Below are positions 17,048-26,275 of a stretch of DNA of 64,000 nt, piece after piece. Source of the stretch: Aquicella lusitana (GTDB lineage: Bacteria; Pseudomonadota; Gammaproteobacteria; DSM-16500); assembly GCF_902459475.1 (NCBI RefSeq), contig NZ_LR699114.1:372001-436000 (forward strand). The letters run 5' to 3'. The notes under the pieces were generated by a model. It saw only the letters and a program-made list of their open reading frames with translations, was not told the origin of the DNA and did not search any database. The position numbers and the translations under genes are program-made. Each line of letters begins with the position of its first letter. Positions within the stretch are counted from its first letter, which is position 1.

Positions 17048-18802
17048 ATGAAACAACATATAGAAAACCTTATACAAATGGCTGTAAAACAATTGCAGGA
17101 ATCGGGCGAGCTGCCAGCGATACCTGCCTTTTTCCAGGTTGATGCAACGCGTGATAAAAAACATGGGGATTTTGCAGCCAATGTTGCCATGATCCTGGCG
17201 AAGCCTGCGCAAAAAAAGCCGCGTGATATTGCCGAACATATCATTCAGTTTTTACCCGCTTCACCCTATGTGCAGAAAGTCGAAGTAGCGGGCCCTGGTT
17301 TTATTAATTTCTTCTTATCCCCTCAGGCGCTAACCGATGTGGTGGCCAGAATACTGGCAGAAAAAGCGGATTATGGTCGCAGTAAAATGGGAAGAAGCAA
17401 GCGGGTGCTGATTGAATTCCTCTCCTCTAATCCGACAGGGCCCTTGCATGTAGGCCATGGACGCCATGCTGCGTTTGGAGCCGTCGTTGCCAATCTGTTG
17501 GATGCTGTCGGGTTTTATGTTTATAGAGAATATTATGTCAACGATGCCGGCCGTCAAATGGATATACTCGCTGTTAGTGTCTGGCTCCGTTATCTTGCGG
17601 CGTGCGGTGAAGCAATCACCTTTCCCGCAAACGGTTACCGTGGTGATTATGTAGTGGGTATCGCACAATCTGTACACTCTCTGCATGGGTCACACTTTCA
17701 GGTGCCAGCCCAAGCTGTTTTTGAAAACTTGCCGCCTGATGAACCGCAGGGTGGCGACAAGGAAATATATATTGATGCAATTGTCGAGCGTGCAAAACAG
17801 CTTCTGGGTGATAAATATACCGCTATTTATGATCTGGGTTTGAGTAATATTGTGGCTGATATGCGGGAAGACCTGGCTGAATTCGGTGTTCACTATGATA
17901 ACTGGTTTTCAGAACGGGATTTTGTCGCCTCCGATGCGGTAGATAATTTCCTGCAGCGGTTGCAAGCAAGCGGACATGTTTATGAACGCGATGGTGCATT
18001 ATGGTTCCGCTCTACTGATTTCGACGATTCCAAAGACCGTGTACTAGTGCGGTCCAATGGCGTACGCACCTACTTTGCAAACGATGCAGCCTATCATTTG
18101 AATAAATTTGAACGCGGATTTGATATCGCGATTGATATTTTTGGCGCAGATCATCACGGCTATGTTCCTCGCATGAAAGCCGCAATGGAAGCTTCGGGGA
18201 TCAATCCGGAGCGTTTAATTCATCTAATCGTGCAATTTGTCACGCTCTATCGGGGCCGCGAGCAGGTACAGATGTCTACGCGCGGTGGAAATTTCGTTAC
18301 GCTGCGTGAATTACGAAATGAAGTTGGCAACGATGCTGCGCGCTTTTTTTATGTGATGCGTAAATCCGAACAGCACATGGATTTTGATCTGGAACTTGCC
18401 AAGGCGCAGTCCACTGAAAACCCCGTATACTATGTGCAGTATGCTTACGCGCGTATCTGCAGCGTGTTTAAACAGCTAGCAGAGCGTAACCTGCGTTATG
18501 ATGAAGCAAATGGGCTTGCTCACCTGGATCTTTTGAAAGAACCGCATGAACGTGAATTGCTGAATACCTTGTCCCGTTATCCTGATATGATCATACAGGC
18601 AGCATTAAATTATGAACCCCACCAGGTCACCCATTATCTGCGTGATTTGGCTACGGACTTTCATTCATATTATAACTCGCACCAGTTTCTGGTAGAGGAT
18701 GCTGCATTACGGGATGCGCGTCTTGCATTGATCTCGGCAGCCCGGCAAACTCTGTTAAATGGATTCAACTTGTTGGGTATTTCAGCACCGGAAAGCATGT
18801 GA
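17048..18802 (+). CDS. argS: Arginyl-tRNA synthetase
   Basis: The product has 584 residues, the normal size. An N-terminal additional domain precedes the class I catalytic core with [14 protein letters not shown] (HIGH-type motif at about 134-138). The [22 protein letters not shown] and [14 protein letters not shown] blocks are characteristic of ArgRS; the KMSKS motif is replaced by QMSTR, as is common in this enzyme. The C-terminal helical domain binds the anticodon. AGGAAC precedes ATG 17048. The SPOR gene follows 6 bases later. Confidence 0.98.
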   Translation: MKQHIENLIQMAVKQLQESGELPAIPAFFQVDATRDKKHGDFAANVAMILAKPAQKKPRDIAEHIIQFLPASPYVQKVEVAGPGFINFFLSPQALTDVVARILAEKADYGRSKMGRSKRVLIEFLSSNPTGPLHVGHGRHAAFGAVVANLLDAVGFYVYREYYVNDAGRQMDILAVSVWLRYLAACGEAITFPANGYRGDYVVGIAQSVHSLHGSHFQVPAQAVFENLPPDEPQGGDKEIYIDAIVERAKQLLGDKYTAIYDLGLSNIVADMREDLAEFGVHYDNWFSERDFVASDAVDNFLQRLQASGHVYERDGALWFRSTDFDDSKDRVLVRSNGVRTYFANDAAYHLNKFERGFDIAIDIFGADHHGYVPRMKAAMEASGINPERLIHLIVQFVTLYRGREQVQMSTRGGNFVTLRELRNEVGNDAARFFYVMRKSEQHMDFDLELAKAQSTENPVYYVQYAYARICSVFKQLAERNLRYDEANGLAHLDLLKEPHERELLNTLSRYPDMIIQAALNYEPHQVTHYLRDLATDFHSYYNSHQFLVEDAALRDARLALISAARQTLLNGFNLLGISAPESM

Positions 18803-18808
18803 ACAAGT

Positions 18809-19474
18809 ATGAGAAGGGATGCTGCAAAAAAAAATCCGAGGAAAGAACCGCCGCTCAAGCGTTGGGCTGTTTTTGCAAGTGTTTTTGCCATTCTTGGTTG
18901 TTGCGTTGCCTATTTTGCTTATCAACACATCCGGGCTAATGCGGGTTTTTCGGAAGGAGCGGTTTATTTTTCACAAATAAAAAATTGGTTCGGTGAGCGA
19001 AAGAGCCGTCTGCGTCAGGATATCGCCAAGGCTAAGCAGTTGGTCAAAAACCGAGAAAAACCGGCTGAACCCACCATTCATTTTGAATTTTATACGGCTT
19101 TACCCAACATGCAGGTGACAGTGTCCGAACCTGCTGACAAGGCTGAAAAAAGCAAGAATGAAATCAAAATGGCCAGCAAACGCCATCCAGCTTTTCTGAA
19201 TGCCGATGAATTGGAGCGGGAGTTTGCCAAAGAAATCAGGCAAACTGCTTATGTGATTCAAGTGGGTGTTTTCAAAAGCGCCGCTTCAGCGGAACGATAC
19301 CGTCAATCGCTTGCCGTGGCCGGTTTTTCTCCCTCTGTGGTAAAACTAAACGAAAAAGAAACCTACCGCGTACAGCTTGGCCCTTTTTCAAGTAAGGATC
19401 AGGTCAGCCTCGCCAAACAGAAATTACAAAAAAAGGGTGTCACAGGACTGGTTAGGCAGATAGCTGCAGGATAA
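18809..19474 (+). CDS. SPOR-domain membrane protein (FtsN-like)
   Basis: The product has 221 residues: a basic cytoplasmic N-terminus (KKNPRKEPPLKRW), one transmembrane helix (about 21-40), a periplasmic linker, and a C-terminal SPOR domain (about 147-219; YVIQVGVFKSAASAERYRQSL...YRVQLGPFSSKDQ). SPOR domains bind denuded septal peptidoglycan. The layout and position directly after argS match FtsN-like cell-division proteins. The short essential helices of FtsN were not confirmed, so FtsN is the likeliest but not the only reading. Confidence 0.8.
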   Translation: MRRDAAKKNPRKEPPLKRWAVFASVFAILGCCVAYFAYQHIRANAGFSEGAVYFSQIKNWFGERKSRLRQDIAKAKQLVKNREKPAEPTIHFEFYTALPNMQVTVSEPADKAEKSKNEIKMASKRHPAFLNADELEREFAKEIRQTAYVIQVGVFKSAASAERYRQSLAVAGFSPSVVKLNEKETYRVQLGPFSSKDQVSLAKQKLQKKGVTGLVRQIAAG

Positions 19475-19550
19475 GATGAAGGGTGAGTGTTAGAATAACA
19501 TGTCGCTAAGTTTGTCATACCCGCATAAACGCATGACGCACTTGATGATC

Positions 19551-19705
19551 TGTTAGACTGGACTTTGGCCATTTTACAAAACGCTCGATAATGTTGTCAT
19601 CCTGAGCGTAGCGAAGGATCTCCCGATGTACAAAGGAGATCCTTCGCTACGCTCAGGATGACAGTTTTGTGAACGCTTTTCAAAAATGGCCAAAGTCCTG
19701 TTAGA
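19551..19705. repeat. R1 MITE-like nested palindrome, copy C (best preserved) with flanking direct repeat
   Basis: The outer ends GGACTTTGGCCATTTT (19560-19575) and its exact complement (19683-19698) enclose perfect 29-base inner arms (19595-19623 and 19635-19663). The element is flanked by TGTTAGA at 19551-19557 and 19699-19705, consistent with a 7-bp target duplication. It has no coding capacity. Confidence 0.85.
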
Positions 19706-19739
19706 TCAACGCTCTTTATTTTGCAGCATGGAATAAGTC

Positions 19740-21842
19740 ATGACCGCAAGGCTTCAATATCTTAAGGACAAGACGACGCAATTCATTGTGACGCTGCGTT
19801 TTAGTCTGCTTTTCATTTTCATGACCCTCTTTGTGATCACCATCATTACGCTCTTTAGCGTTTTTTATTTTCATGTTTCTGATCTCGTGATGCGCGCTGC
19901 TTATCTCCTGATAGATAAGGAATCCTATGCCATTATCAATGATCTCAACATTCACTTATATCCCGTTGAAGAAGCCAGTGAATTTACCGGTGAATTGGTA
20001 CGGGAAAAAGTGCTGGATGTCGATGATGTGGATGAAATGCAGGAATATCTGCTGCATTTTCTGAAGCGATTTGCGCTGGTGAGTGGCGTGTATTGGGGCG
20101 ACATCAACGGGAACTTTATTTATTCACGCAAGGAAAATAACGGTAATATCACGAATATTTTTATAGATCAGCGGGCAAAGCCTGCGACTGAAACACTGCT
20201 TTACCGCGATAAACAGGAAAATATCGTAAAAAGACTGACTGTAAGACTGAATTATGACCCGCGTACGCGTCTCTGGTTTAGAAATGCATTGCAGCAGAAA
20301 AAAATGATCTGGACAGATGTTTACGTGTTTGCACTGGAACCTGTGTTGGGTGTTTCAGTGGCAACACCCGTTTTTGATAGAAAAGGCAATGCGCTCGGCG
20401 TGTTTGGCATGGATGTGCGTCTCGATTATCTATCCCAATATGTGGGCACGCATAAAATTCGGCAATTGGGGGAAGTATTCATTACGGATGACGAGGGAAA
20501 TTTAATCGCCGCACCGCAATTTACTATTGATCCGACGCGATACAAGGGTGGCTTAATCAAGCTAAGCGATGTCTCCGAAGCGTATGCGGCTGCGTTTAAT
20601 GCATTTAGGAAAAGCAACAAATCGATGTTTATTTTTGAAAGCAAAGGCGAGGATTATATTGCCGCTTTCAAAAAAATACCTTCACTGGCAGCGCACGGCT
20701 GGTATATCGGTGTCATTGATCCTGAAACAGATTTTACTCGCCCGATACGCGAGCTTGAGTTCATTTACCTGTTTGTTGACTTGGTTATTTTCATGCTTGG
20801 TATTGTGTTGATCTCAGGATTTGTGACCCGTATTGTGACGCCGATTAAAAAACTGGTTAAGGAAACCGAAAAAATAAAGCATTTCGATCTGTCATCCCGG
20901 GAGCGTGTGCGTTCCCGTATTAAAGAAGTTGTAGAACTGTCGGATGCCATTTACGCCATGAAAATGGGTTTACGTTCATTCCAGAAATATGTTCCCTCAA
21001 CGCTCGTGCGCCGGCTGATTGATGCGGGCGAAGACGTACGAGTGGGCGGTGTGAAGCGTGAGCTGACGGTGATGTTTACCGATATCAAGGGATTTACCGC
21101 CATTGCAGAGAAGGCTGACTCCAACCAGCTGGTTCAACAGGTGTGTGATTATTTTGAGGCGCTTTCCAATGTGATTATCGAGGATAAAGGCACCATTGAT
21201 AAATATATTGGTGATTCGATCATGGCTTTCTGGGGCGCGCCGGTTGTCATCGATGATCCGGTGAGGCATGCAGCGCATGCGGCTTTGCGCTGTCTTGAAC
21301 TTTCACGCGAGATGAATGGCCGATGGGTAAAAGAGAATAAACCGCCGCTCATCACCCGCATCGGCATCCATACCGGCGATGCGATTGTTGGAAATATTGG
21401 TTCATCGGAGCGTTTGAACTATACTGCACTTGGCGATATGGTTAATATGGCCAGCCGGCTGGTTGACGCTAACAAGGCATATGATACGTCTATTTTGACC
21501 ACTGAGCCGGTATATCAAAAATTGAAAGATACCTTTGTCTTACGGTTGGTGGACAGAGTCCGGTTTAAGGGTAAAGCGGAAAGTACAGCAATTTATGAAT
21601 TGCTGGCAGGAGGTGCTAAAGCCGTTTCGTTTGATGTCGAAGTCTATCGCTGCGAGTTTGATCAAGCATTTGCAGCTTACCAGCAGCAAAAATGGCGAGA
21701 CGCGATGACGCATTTTAAAGCCTGTTTGCTGATTTACCCGCAAGACACATTGGCGCCAAATTTTATTAGGCGATGTGAGCAGTTTAAATCCAATCCGCCC
21801 CCGCCTGACTGGGATGGCGTGTGGGACGGCATTGAAAAATAA
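19740..21842 (+). CDS. Membrane class III adenylate cyclase with Cache-type sensor and HAMP
   Basis: The product has 700 residues: a transmembrane helix (about 22-46), a large periplasmic Cache-like sensor (about 50-330), a second helix (about 340-362), HAMP (about 362-415), a class III catalytic domain (about 440-620) and a short TPR-like tail. Metal-binding Asp residues are D448 (TDIKGF) and D492 (YIGDSIMAF). K488 and the Thr in LNYTALGD are the substrate-selecting positions and favour ATP, hence cAMP; Asn and Arg of the transition state are in GDMVNMASR. It probably reports a small extracytoplasmic ligand through cAMP. GGAATAAG precedes ATG 19740. Confidence 0.88.
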   Translation: MTARLQYLKDKTTQFIVTLRFSLLFIFMTLFVITIITLFSVFYFHVSDLVMRAAYLLIDKESYAIINDLNIHLYPVEEASEFTGELVREKVLDVDDVDEMQEYLLHFLKRFALVSGVYWGDINGNFIYSRKENNGNITNIFIDQRAKPATETLLYRDKQENIVKRLTVRLNYDPRTRLWFRNALQQKKMIWTDVYVFALEPVLGVSVATPVFDRKGNALGVFGMDVRLDYLSQYVGTHKIRQLGEVFITDDEGNLIAAPQFTIDPTRYKGGLIKLSDVSEAYAAAFNAFRKSNKSMFIFESKGEDYIAAFKKIPSLAAHGWYIGVIDPETDFTRPIRELEFIYLFVDLVIFMLGIVLISGFVTRIVTPIKKLVKETEKIKHFDLSSRERVRSRIKEVVELSDAIYAMKMGLRSFQKYVPSTLVRRLIDAGEDVRVGGVKRELTVMFTDIKGFTAIAEKADSNQLVQQVCDYFEALSNVIIEDKGTIDKYIGDSIMAFWGAPVVIDDPVRHAAHAALRCLELSREMNGRWVKENKPPLITRIGIHTGDAIVGNIGSSERLNYTALGDMVNMASRLVDANKAYDTSILTTEPVYQKLKDTFVLRLVDRVRFKGKAESTAIYELLAGGAKAVSFDVEVYRCEFDQAFAAYQQQKWRDAMTHFKACLLIYPQDTLAPNFIRRCEQFKSNPPPPDWDGVWDGIEK

Positions 21843-21860
21843 AAACAGTGAGAACCGATT

Positions 21861-22730
21861 ATGATTTATAGTATGACAGCATTTGCACGAGCACAGAGCC
21901 AAGGGGAATGGGGCAGCCTGATTTGTGAAATACGCTCCATCAACCATCGTTATCTTGAGGTTAGTGTACATTTACCTGAAGTGCTGCGTGTATTTGAAAT
22001 GCCTATCCGTGAGCGCATACGGCAGCAAATCAAACGCGGCAAAATCGAATGTGTGGTGCGTTATCAGCCCGGAGCAGGTACAAATGGTCCCTTGTTTACA
22101 ATTAACACCGTGATTGCTCAGGAGCTTTGTGCTGCCAGCGAAAAAATCGCAGCGCTTTTAAAACACCCAGCGCCTATTACCCCCACCGATATCTTGCGTT
22201 TTCCCGGAGTGCTTGAAAGCAAGGAAGCGGATCTTGGTAAATTGGAACAAGCACTTTTTCAATTAATAGACACAGGATTGAGTGATCTGGTCGAAGCGCG
22301 GAAGCGTGAAGGCGAAGAATTGAAGCAGCTGTTCTTGCAGCGCATGGATCTCATGCAGCAGGAAGTTGCCAAAGTGCGCGAGCATTTGCCTCAGGTCCTG
22401 CGCGACCAACAAGAACGATTAGCGAAGCGTTTTGCTGATGTAAAAATGGAATTGGATCCTGCCAGACTCGAGCAGGAAATGGTGATTTTTGCGCAGAAAA
22501 TTGATGTCGCAGAAGAAGTTGACCGTACGCAAACCCATATTGCTGAAGTCAGGCGTATTTTAAAACACGGCGGTGTCGTGGGACGTCGACTGGATTTTCT
22601 GTTGCAGGAATTAAATAGAGAAGCCAATACGCTTGGTTCAAAATCAACCGATTTCATTGTGACGCATGCGGCCGTAGAATTGAAAGTGTTGATTGAGCAG
22701 GTGAGGGAGCAGGTCCAGAATGTGGAGTGA
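21861..22730 (+). CDS. yicC: YicC family endoribonuclease-like protein
   Basis: The product has 289 residues. It starts MIYSMTAFARA with the EIRSINHRYLEVSVHLPE block (about 27-44) and ends with FLLQELNREANTLGSKS near 250-266, all YicC signatures. YicC is a stress-linked RNase of gamma-proteobacteria reported to act on small RNAs. It begins 18 bases after the cyclase and is followed 3 bases later by the YbjQ gene, so the three are likely one operon. Confidence 0.92.
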   Translation: MIYSMTAFARAQSQGEWGSLICEIRSINHRYLEVSVHLPEVLRVFEMPIRERIRQQIKRGKIECVVRYQPGAGTNGPLFTINTVIAQELCAASEKIAALLKHPAPITPTDILRFPGVLESKEADLGKLEQALFQLIDTGLSDLVEARKREGEELKQLFLQRMDLMQQEVAKVREHLPQVLRDQQERLAKRFADVKMELDPARLEQEMVIFAQKIDVAEEVDRTQTHIAEVRRILKHGGVVGRRLDFLLQELNREANTLGSKSTDFIVTHAAVELKVLIEQVREQVQNVE

Positions 22731-22733
22731 TAA

Positions 22734-23060
22734 ATGATTGTTACAACGACAATGGATTTGGCTGGCTATCGGATAGTAGAGTACCGCGGAATGGTGCGTG
22801 GTCTGATTGTGCGTTCGCCAACGATCATGCAAAGCATTACCGGCGGCCTGAAAAATATTATCGGCGGCAAAATAGGCGCCTATACTGACATGTGCGAGAC
22901 TGCCCGGCAACAAGCCTATGACCACATGATCGAGCATGCTGAGCAAATGGGCGCCAATGCGGTCATTGGCGTACGCTACGATGCATCTCAGGTCGCGGCG
23001 GATGCGGCAACAGAAGTTTTATGCTACGGCACGGCTGTCGTGATCCAAAAGATAAGCTAG
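22734..23060 (+). CDS. YbjQ/UPF0145 family protein
   Basis: The product has 108 residues. The YRGMVRGLIVRSP, GGKIGAYTDMCETARQQAYD and GANAVIGVRYD blocks are the recognisable core of the UPF0145 (DUF74, YbjQ) family, small oligomeric proteins sometimes annotated as heavy-metal binding without firm evidence. No signal peptide is seen. The convergent terminator at 23088-23120 lies just beyond. Confidence 0.9.
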   Translation: MIVTTTMDLAGYRIVEYRGMVRGLIVRSPTIMQSITGGLKNIIGGKIGAYTDMCETARQQAYDHMIEHAEQMGANAVIGVRYDASQVAADAATEVLCYGTAVVIQKIS

Positions 23061-23087
23061 AGATAACTGCTGTGCCATGTCAGAAAT

Positions 23088-23120
23088 AAAAAACTGTTAA
23101 CCGATGTATCGGTTAACAGT
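23088..23120 (-). terminator. Rho-independent terminator for the icmX-icmW minus-strand operon
   Basis: A perfect 12-bp stem ACTGTTAACCGA/TCGGTTAACAGT (23093-23104, 23109-23120) with loop TGTA is followed, on the minus strand, by five Ts. It lies about 100 bases beyond the stop of the last minus-strand gene. Confidence 0.85.
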
Positions 23121-23220
23121 TGCACTTCATGTTGCTAAGGGACGGTGTGGAACCATCTTTTCCTTATTTTTTTATTTTACCATAATCAGCCAGGCGGTAT
23201 CATTATTGCTCAAATGCATG

Positions 23221-23451
23221 TTATTTTGGTTCTGATGCTGATTTCAAGCTTATAAAGTGTTTAATTAATTGAGAATGATCCAGTCCCCGTGAAACGGGAT
23301 GTGAAAAAAAACATCCCCAAAGAATGAAAAGTGCCAAAATTTTTAAAAAAATAATTAAAATCATTTCCTTGCGATAACGATTTCGCAGAATAAAAGGAAC
23401 AATCGATACACGTAGAAAAGACAGCATGGTGATACCATCAAATAATGCCAT
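23221..23451 (-). CDS. Small membrane protein, CydP-like
   Basis: From ATG 23451 the product has 76 residues (TTG 23496 would give 91). It has one transmembrane helix (MILIIFLKILALFILWGCFF) followed by SHP...LD...IKHFI, a pattern I associate with the putative small cytochrome oxidase subunit CydP. It lies downstream of icmW and before the terminator. An extended -10 like element (TGGTATAAT) sits directly before the ATG on this strand, so it may also be transcribed separately. Both reality and family are moderately supported; nothing links it to secretion. Confidence 0.5.
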   Translation of the reverse strand: MALFDGITMLSFLRVSIVPFILRNRYRKEMILIIFLKILALFILWGCFFSHPVSRGLDHSQLIKHFISLKSASEPK

Positions 23452-23558
23452 GATTATACCAGAAAATTCGAGGGTGTTTTCGTCGAGCAGATTCAAGGTT
23501 ACTGAAGCCGGTGATTTTGCATGTGCTTTAGGAAATTTTATACTAGAGAAGTCTGGGT

Positions 23559-24008
23559 TCAGGCATGTTCTTGCTCAAGCACTTTCAAGACCAGATCAAA
23601 GCGTTCCTGTGAAAAAACCCGAGCTAGCAGGCGCAGCCTTTCAAAGACAATATTACGCCGCAAAAACAAGCCGGCCATGGGGTTTTCGGGACTATTATTT
23701 TCTTCAGCATACATTAACAATTTGGAGGCAGAGCCAGGATCAATTGTATCAATGGCTTGAAGCAACCGCAGGATGCGAGATGTTTTAATGTGGGAGCAAA
23801 GCGTCACGAATTGGTCTTCTTTCCCCAATTCAAAGCTGGACAATTCATCCAGTGCTGCGCCTAGTTTGTTTATCATGTCTTCCAGCGCCGGATTCCCATC
23901 CAGGGTCCAATCTTCTGCTGTTTCCATGAAAGCGATGACCCGATAGATCATCGGGTCTTCATAGTTTTTCCAGAATTCATGTGACGAAAGCAAATCCAGT
24001 TTTGGCAT
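23559..24008 (-). CDS. icmW: Dot/Icm adaptor protein IcmW
   Basis: The product has 149 residues. It carries DPMIYRVIAFMETAEDWTLDGNP (about 18-40), LLQAIDTIDPGSASKLL and FLRRNIVFERLRLLARVF, all closely resembling Legionella IcmW. IcmW is a small acidic cytoplasmic protein that pairs with IcmS to bind effectors and bring them to the DotL coupling complex. Its gene follows icmX by 15 bases, as icmW and icmX are paired in other Legionellales, though here icmX comes first in transcription order. Confidence 0.95.
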   Translation of the reverse strand: MPKLDLLSSHEFWKNYEDPMIYRVIAFMETAEDWTLDGNPALEDMINKLGAALDELSSFELGKEDQFVTLCSHIKTSRILRLLQAIDTIDPGSASKLLMYAEENNSPENPMAGLFLRRNIVFERLRLLARVFSQERFDLVLKVLEQEHA

Positions 24009-24023
24009 AGGTCATCTTATTAT

Positions 24024-24983
24024 CTACATAGGTTGTCTAGTGCCGGTGGCCTTGGAATATAATTGTTTTTCTTTATCTTCATTGTTCAGTATCAGTAGTG
24101 TGTTTGTTAATGTCTGTGCGGCCAGCTGCTGTTTCTGCGTTTGTAACAGTTGTGTCATCAAGACATAAGCCTGCGATTCAAACATGAGGATCTGGCGCAA
24201 AACAATGCCCAGATTTTCGCCACCAATCGCCGTGAACCAAGAGCTTTGCGTTGCCTGTTGAACTAATGAAGTTTGTAATTGATTCAGCGGGCCGCCATTT
24301 CTAGATTCTTCATAAAGTCCACTTAAAACATAACTATTAAATGATTCTGCTGCCATGACGGTGCTGTAATTAGCGAAATACCTTGAAATGGCGTCAGGGT
24401 CAGGTCCACCCAAAGGCGGTAGGGGATGCCTGATATTGAACCCCGATGCTGTCTTGATATAGTTGTAGGCAGAATCAACATTAGCAGGTGATCCATCAGG
24501 TTTTCTGCGCGGATCAGGATCAAAACGGCGGACGCCATAGAGGCTTTGATAAACTAAGTCATTCGCATAATTCAAGTTCTCAGATGTCACTGTTGGGCCA
24601 AATAAATCAGTCAGTATTTGAGTTTGGAGCGCTGTCTGTGCTTGTGAGACGGTGGTAATTGAATTGCCATAACTCGTCAGTGTTTGTTGAAGCTGGCTAG
24701 ATTCTGTTGAATTATCTTGCGTATTCCAGCTTACCGCCATATCTGAAATGTTTTTGAGATAAGTCGAAATATCACCATTTATTTTGCCTAATATTAAGTA
24801 AGTGTATTGGGCAATCAGGGACAAATAATATTCGGAGGTTTGGCCTTCTGCGGGCGCATCAGGGGTGGTTGTTGTTGTGTCTTCCTGCGCCCTAATCGGC
24901 GCAAAGCAAAAGATGCTGATGGCGATGGCTGAAACAATGAGAGCTGCCATCTTTTTAAGGTGGGCCAATAAAATGGTGCGCAT
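24024..24983 (-). CDS. icmX: Dot/Icm periplasmic protein IcmX
   Basis: The product has 319 residues, shorter than Legionella IcmX. The signal peptide (about 1-32, ending FAPIRAQE) is followed by Thr/Ser/Gln-rich sequence and a conserved core with LLSLIAQYTYLI-like (SEYYLSLIAQYTYLILGKI) and a C-terminal helical ESQAYVLMTQLLQTQKQQLAAQTLTNTLL segment. IcmX is a periplasmic component needed for translocation. Identification rests on these blocks and on icmW next door. Codon 24983 ATG follows the upstream unnamed gene by 26 bases. Confidence 0.88.
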   Translation of the reverse strand: MRTILLAHLKKMAALIVSAIAISIFCFAPIRAQEDTTTTTPDAPAEGQTSEYYLSLIAQYTYLILGKINGDISTYLKNISDMAVSWNTQDNSTESSQLQQTLTSYGNSITTVSQAQTALQTQILTDLFGPTVTSENLNYANDLVYQSLYGVRRFDPDPRRKPDGSPANVDSAYNYIKTASGFNIRHPLPPLGGPDPDAISRYFANYSTVMAAESFNSYVLSGLYEESRNGGPLNQLQTSLVQQATQSSWFTAIGGENLGIVLRQILMFESQAYVLMTQLLQTQKQQLAAQTLTNTLLILNNEDKEKQLYSKATGTRQPM

Positions 24984-25009
24984 AAAAAGTGCTCCTTCAC
25001 AATGCGGTT

Positions 25010-25561
25010 TTAGTACTGGATGTTCCAGCCGCCTGTCTGACCTGCGGGTTGACTGGGTTGGGCTCCGTTGCTGCTTGGAGTCTGAAAACCACTATAGACA
25101 GGTTCCTGCTTTGCTGGTTGGGCAGCAGGTGCCTGACGCTCCGGTAATCTTGGAGGTGGAGCACTCCTAATTGCCCCGCGTGTAATCGTTTGAGGCGATG
25201 ATGTGAGTGGCTGTGTTTGTGCAGCTGGCGGCGCAGCGCGCATCTGAATAGCTTGGCCGGGCTTGCTTGAGGGAGAAGGCTTGTAAGGTGGTGGAGGCGG
25301 CGGTAATGGATCTGCCTTGGCACGTTGCTGGGTTACTTGCTGTTGAATATTCGCCTGAGACTGTTGGTAACGCTGATTAACACTCGCTTTATATTCTTGC
25401 GGTGAAAGAGGTGGCGAAACGGAGGGTTTCTGCGCTGACGGTTGCGTGACAGCCTGTTTCTGGCCAGCACCAAAAAAGCTTTGTACCTGAGCCATGGCAG
25501 TCGAATGTGCTAAAAAGAAGCATCCTGCCATAATTGCTGAATGAATAATCCACTTGGACAT
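25010..25561 (-). CDS. Unnamed exported Pro/Gln-rich protein in the icmX-icmW operon
   Basis: The product has 183 residues. A signal peptide (about 1-24, ending STAMAQ) precedes a low-complexity, Pro/Gln/Ala-rich chain with PPPPPP and many QP pairs and no predicted fold. The last residues are GGWNIQY. It is transcribed just ahead of icmX (26-base gap) and divergently from icmV-dotA, so it probably belongs to the Dot/Icm machine in the periplasm, perhaps a flexible spacer or peptidoglycan-crossing piece. I do not recognise a named family. Confidence 0.7.
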   Translation of the reverse strand: MSKWIIHSAIMAGCFFLAHSTAMAQVQSFFGAGQKQAVTQPSAQKPSVSPPLSPQEYKASVNQRYQQSQANIQQQVTQQRAKADPLPPPPPPYKPSPSSKPGQAIQMRAAPPAAQTQPLTSSPQTITRGAIRSAPPPRLPERQAPAAQPAKQEPVYSGFQTPSSNGAQPSQPAGQTGGWNIQY

Positions 25562-25813
25562 AAATCAACTCCGCAGCATATTTGGTTACTATTTCTTCAA
25601 AGGACTATCAACCTTTATTGCTATCCTGCTTTAGTTGCATGATCGTATCTGCAACCGGATTTGACGATATATTTTAAAAGTATAATCGATTTAAAAAGAA
25701 ATATTCATCTCTTTTGCCATGGAGAGAAGAAATATCATACTGATTTTATTCGGTTGTATTTCAATGCTGACTCGATAATAATAATAAAACATCTGACTGT
25801 AGGATAATGCAGT
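25562..25813. promoter_or_regulatory. Divergent control region between the icmX operon and icmV-dotA
   Basis: A 252-base AT-rich region must hold promoters in both directions. On the plus strand TATAAT (25681-25686) follows TTGACG (25661-25666) at only 14 bases' spacing, short for a sigma-70 promoter, so this is a weak call. I see no clear PmrA-type direct repeat. Confidence 0.35.
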
Positions 25814-26275
25814 ATGGCGATTTGGCGCATTTTTAAAGTGTCCCGTAAAACCTTCGTCGATCCCGGGTCATGGGTAGGTTCTGACAGCATCAAGGAACAA
25901 AACCAGACGATATGGAGCATTTTAAAGGATATCTTTGTTTCGCCTGAAGCGCCTGTTAAAAAAGAAACGTTTGAAGAAGCAGCCAAGCGGCTTGAACTGA
26001 CAGAAGAAGACATCAAGCAGGCAAGGGCAAATTATTATTTTTACGCTATCCTGTTTGCCGTCTTGGGTGCCGCCACCGCATTATTTAGCCTTTATCTTCT
26101 TTTCTTTCATCTCTCATTTTATGGCTTGCTGCTTGCTGCAGCAGCTTCTGGTCTTTTCTTTGCGCAAGCTTTTCGATTTCATTTCTGGTATTTCCAAATC
26201 AAACACCGCAAGTTGGGCTGTACGTTTGATGAATGGTGGAGCGGCAAACCTTCTGACAAGGGCTCATCATCATGA
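25814..26275 (+). CDS. icmV: Dot/Icm inner-membrane protein IcmV
   Basis: The product has 153 residues. An N-terminal cytoplasmic part with WVGSDSIKEQNQTIWSILKDIF and KKETFEEAAKRLELTEEDI precedes two transmembrane helices (about 75-97 and 98-120) and a short tail ending FDEWWSGK. This is the IcmV layout. Its stop overlaps the dotA start (ATGA), and the icmV-dotA pair is conserved in Legionella and Coxiella. Confidence 0.93.
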   Translation: MAIWRIFKVSRKTFVDPGSWVGSDSIKEQNQTIWSILKDIFVSPEAPVKKETFEEAAKRLELTEEDIKQARANYYFYAILFAVLGAATALFSLYLLFFHLSFYGLLLAAAASGLFFAQAFRFHFWYFQIKHRKLGCTFDEWWSGKPSDKGSSS

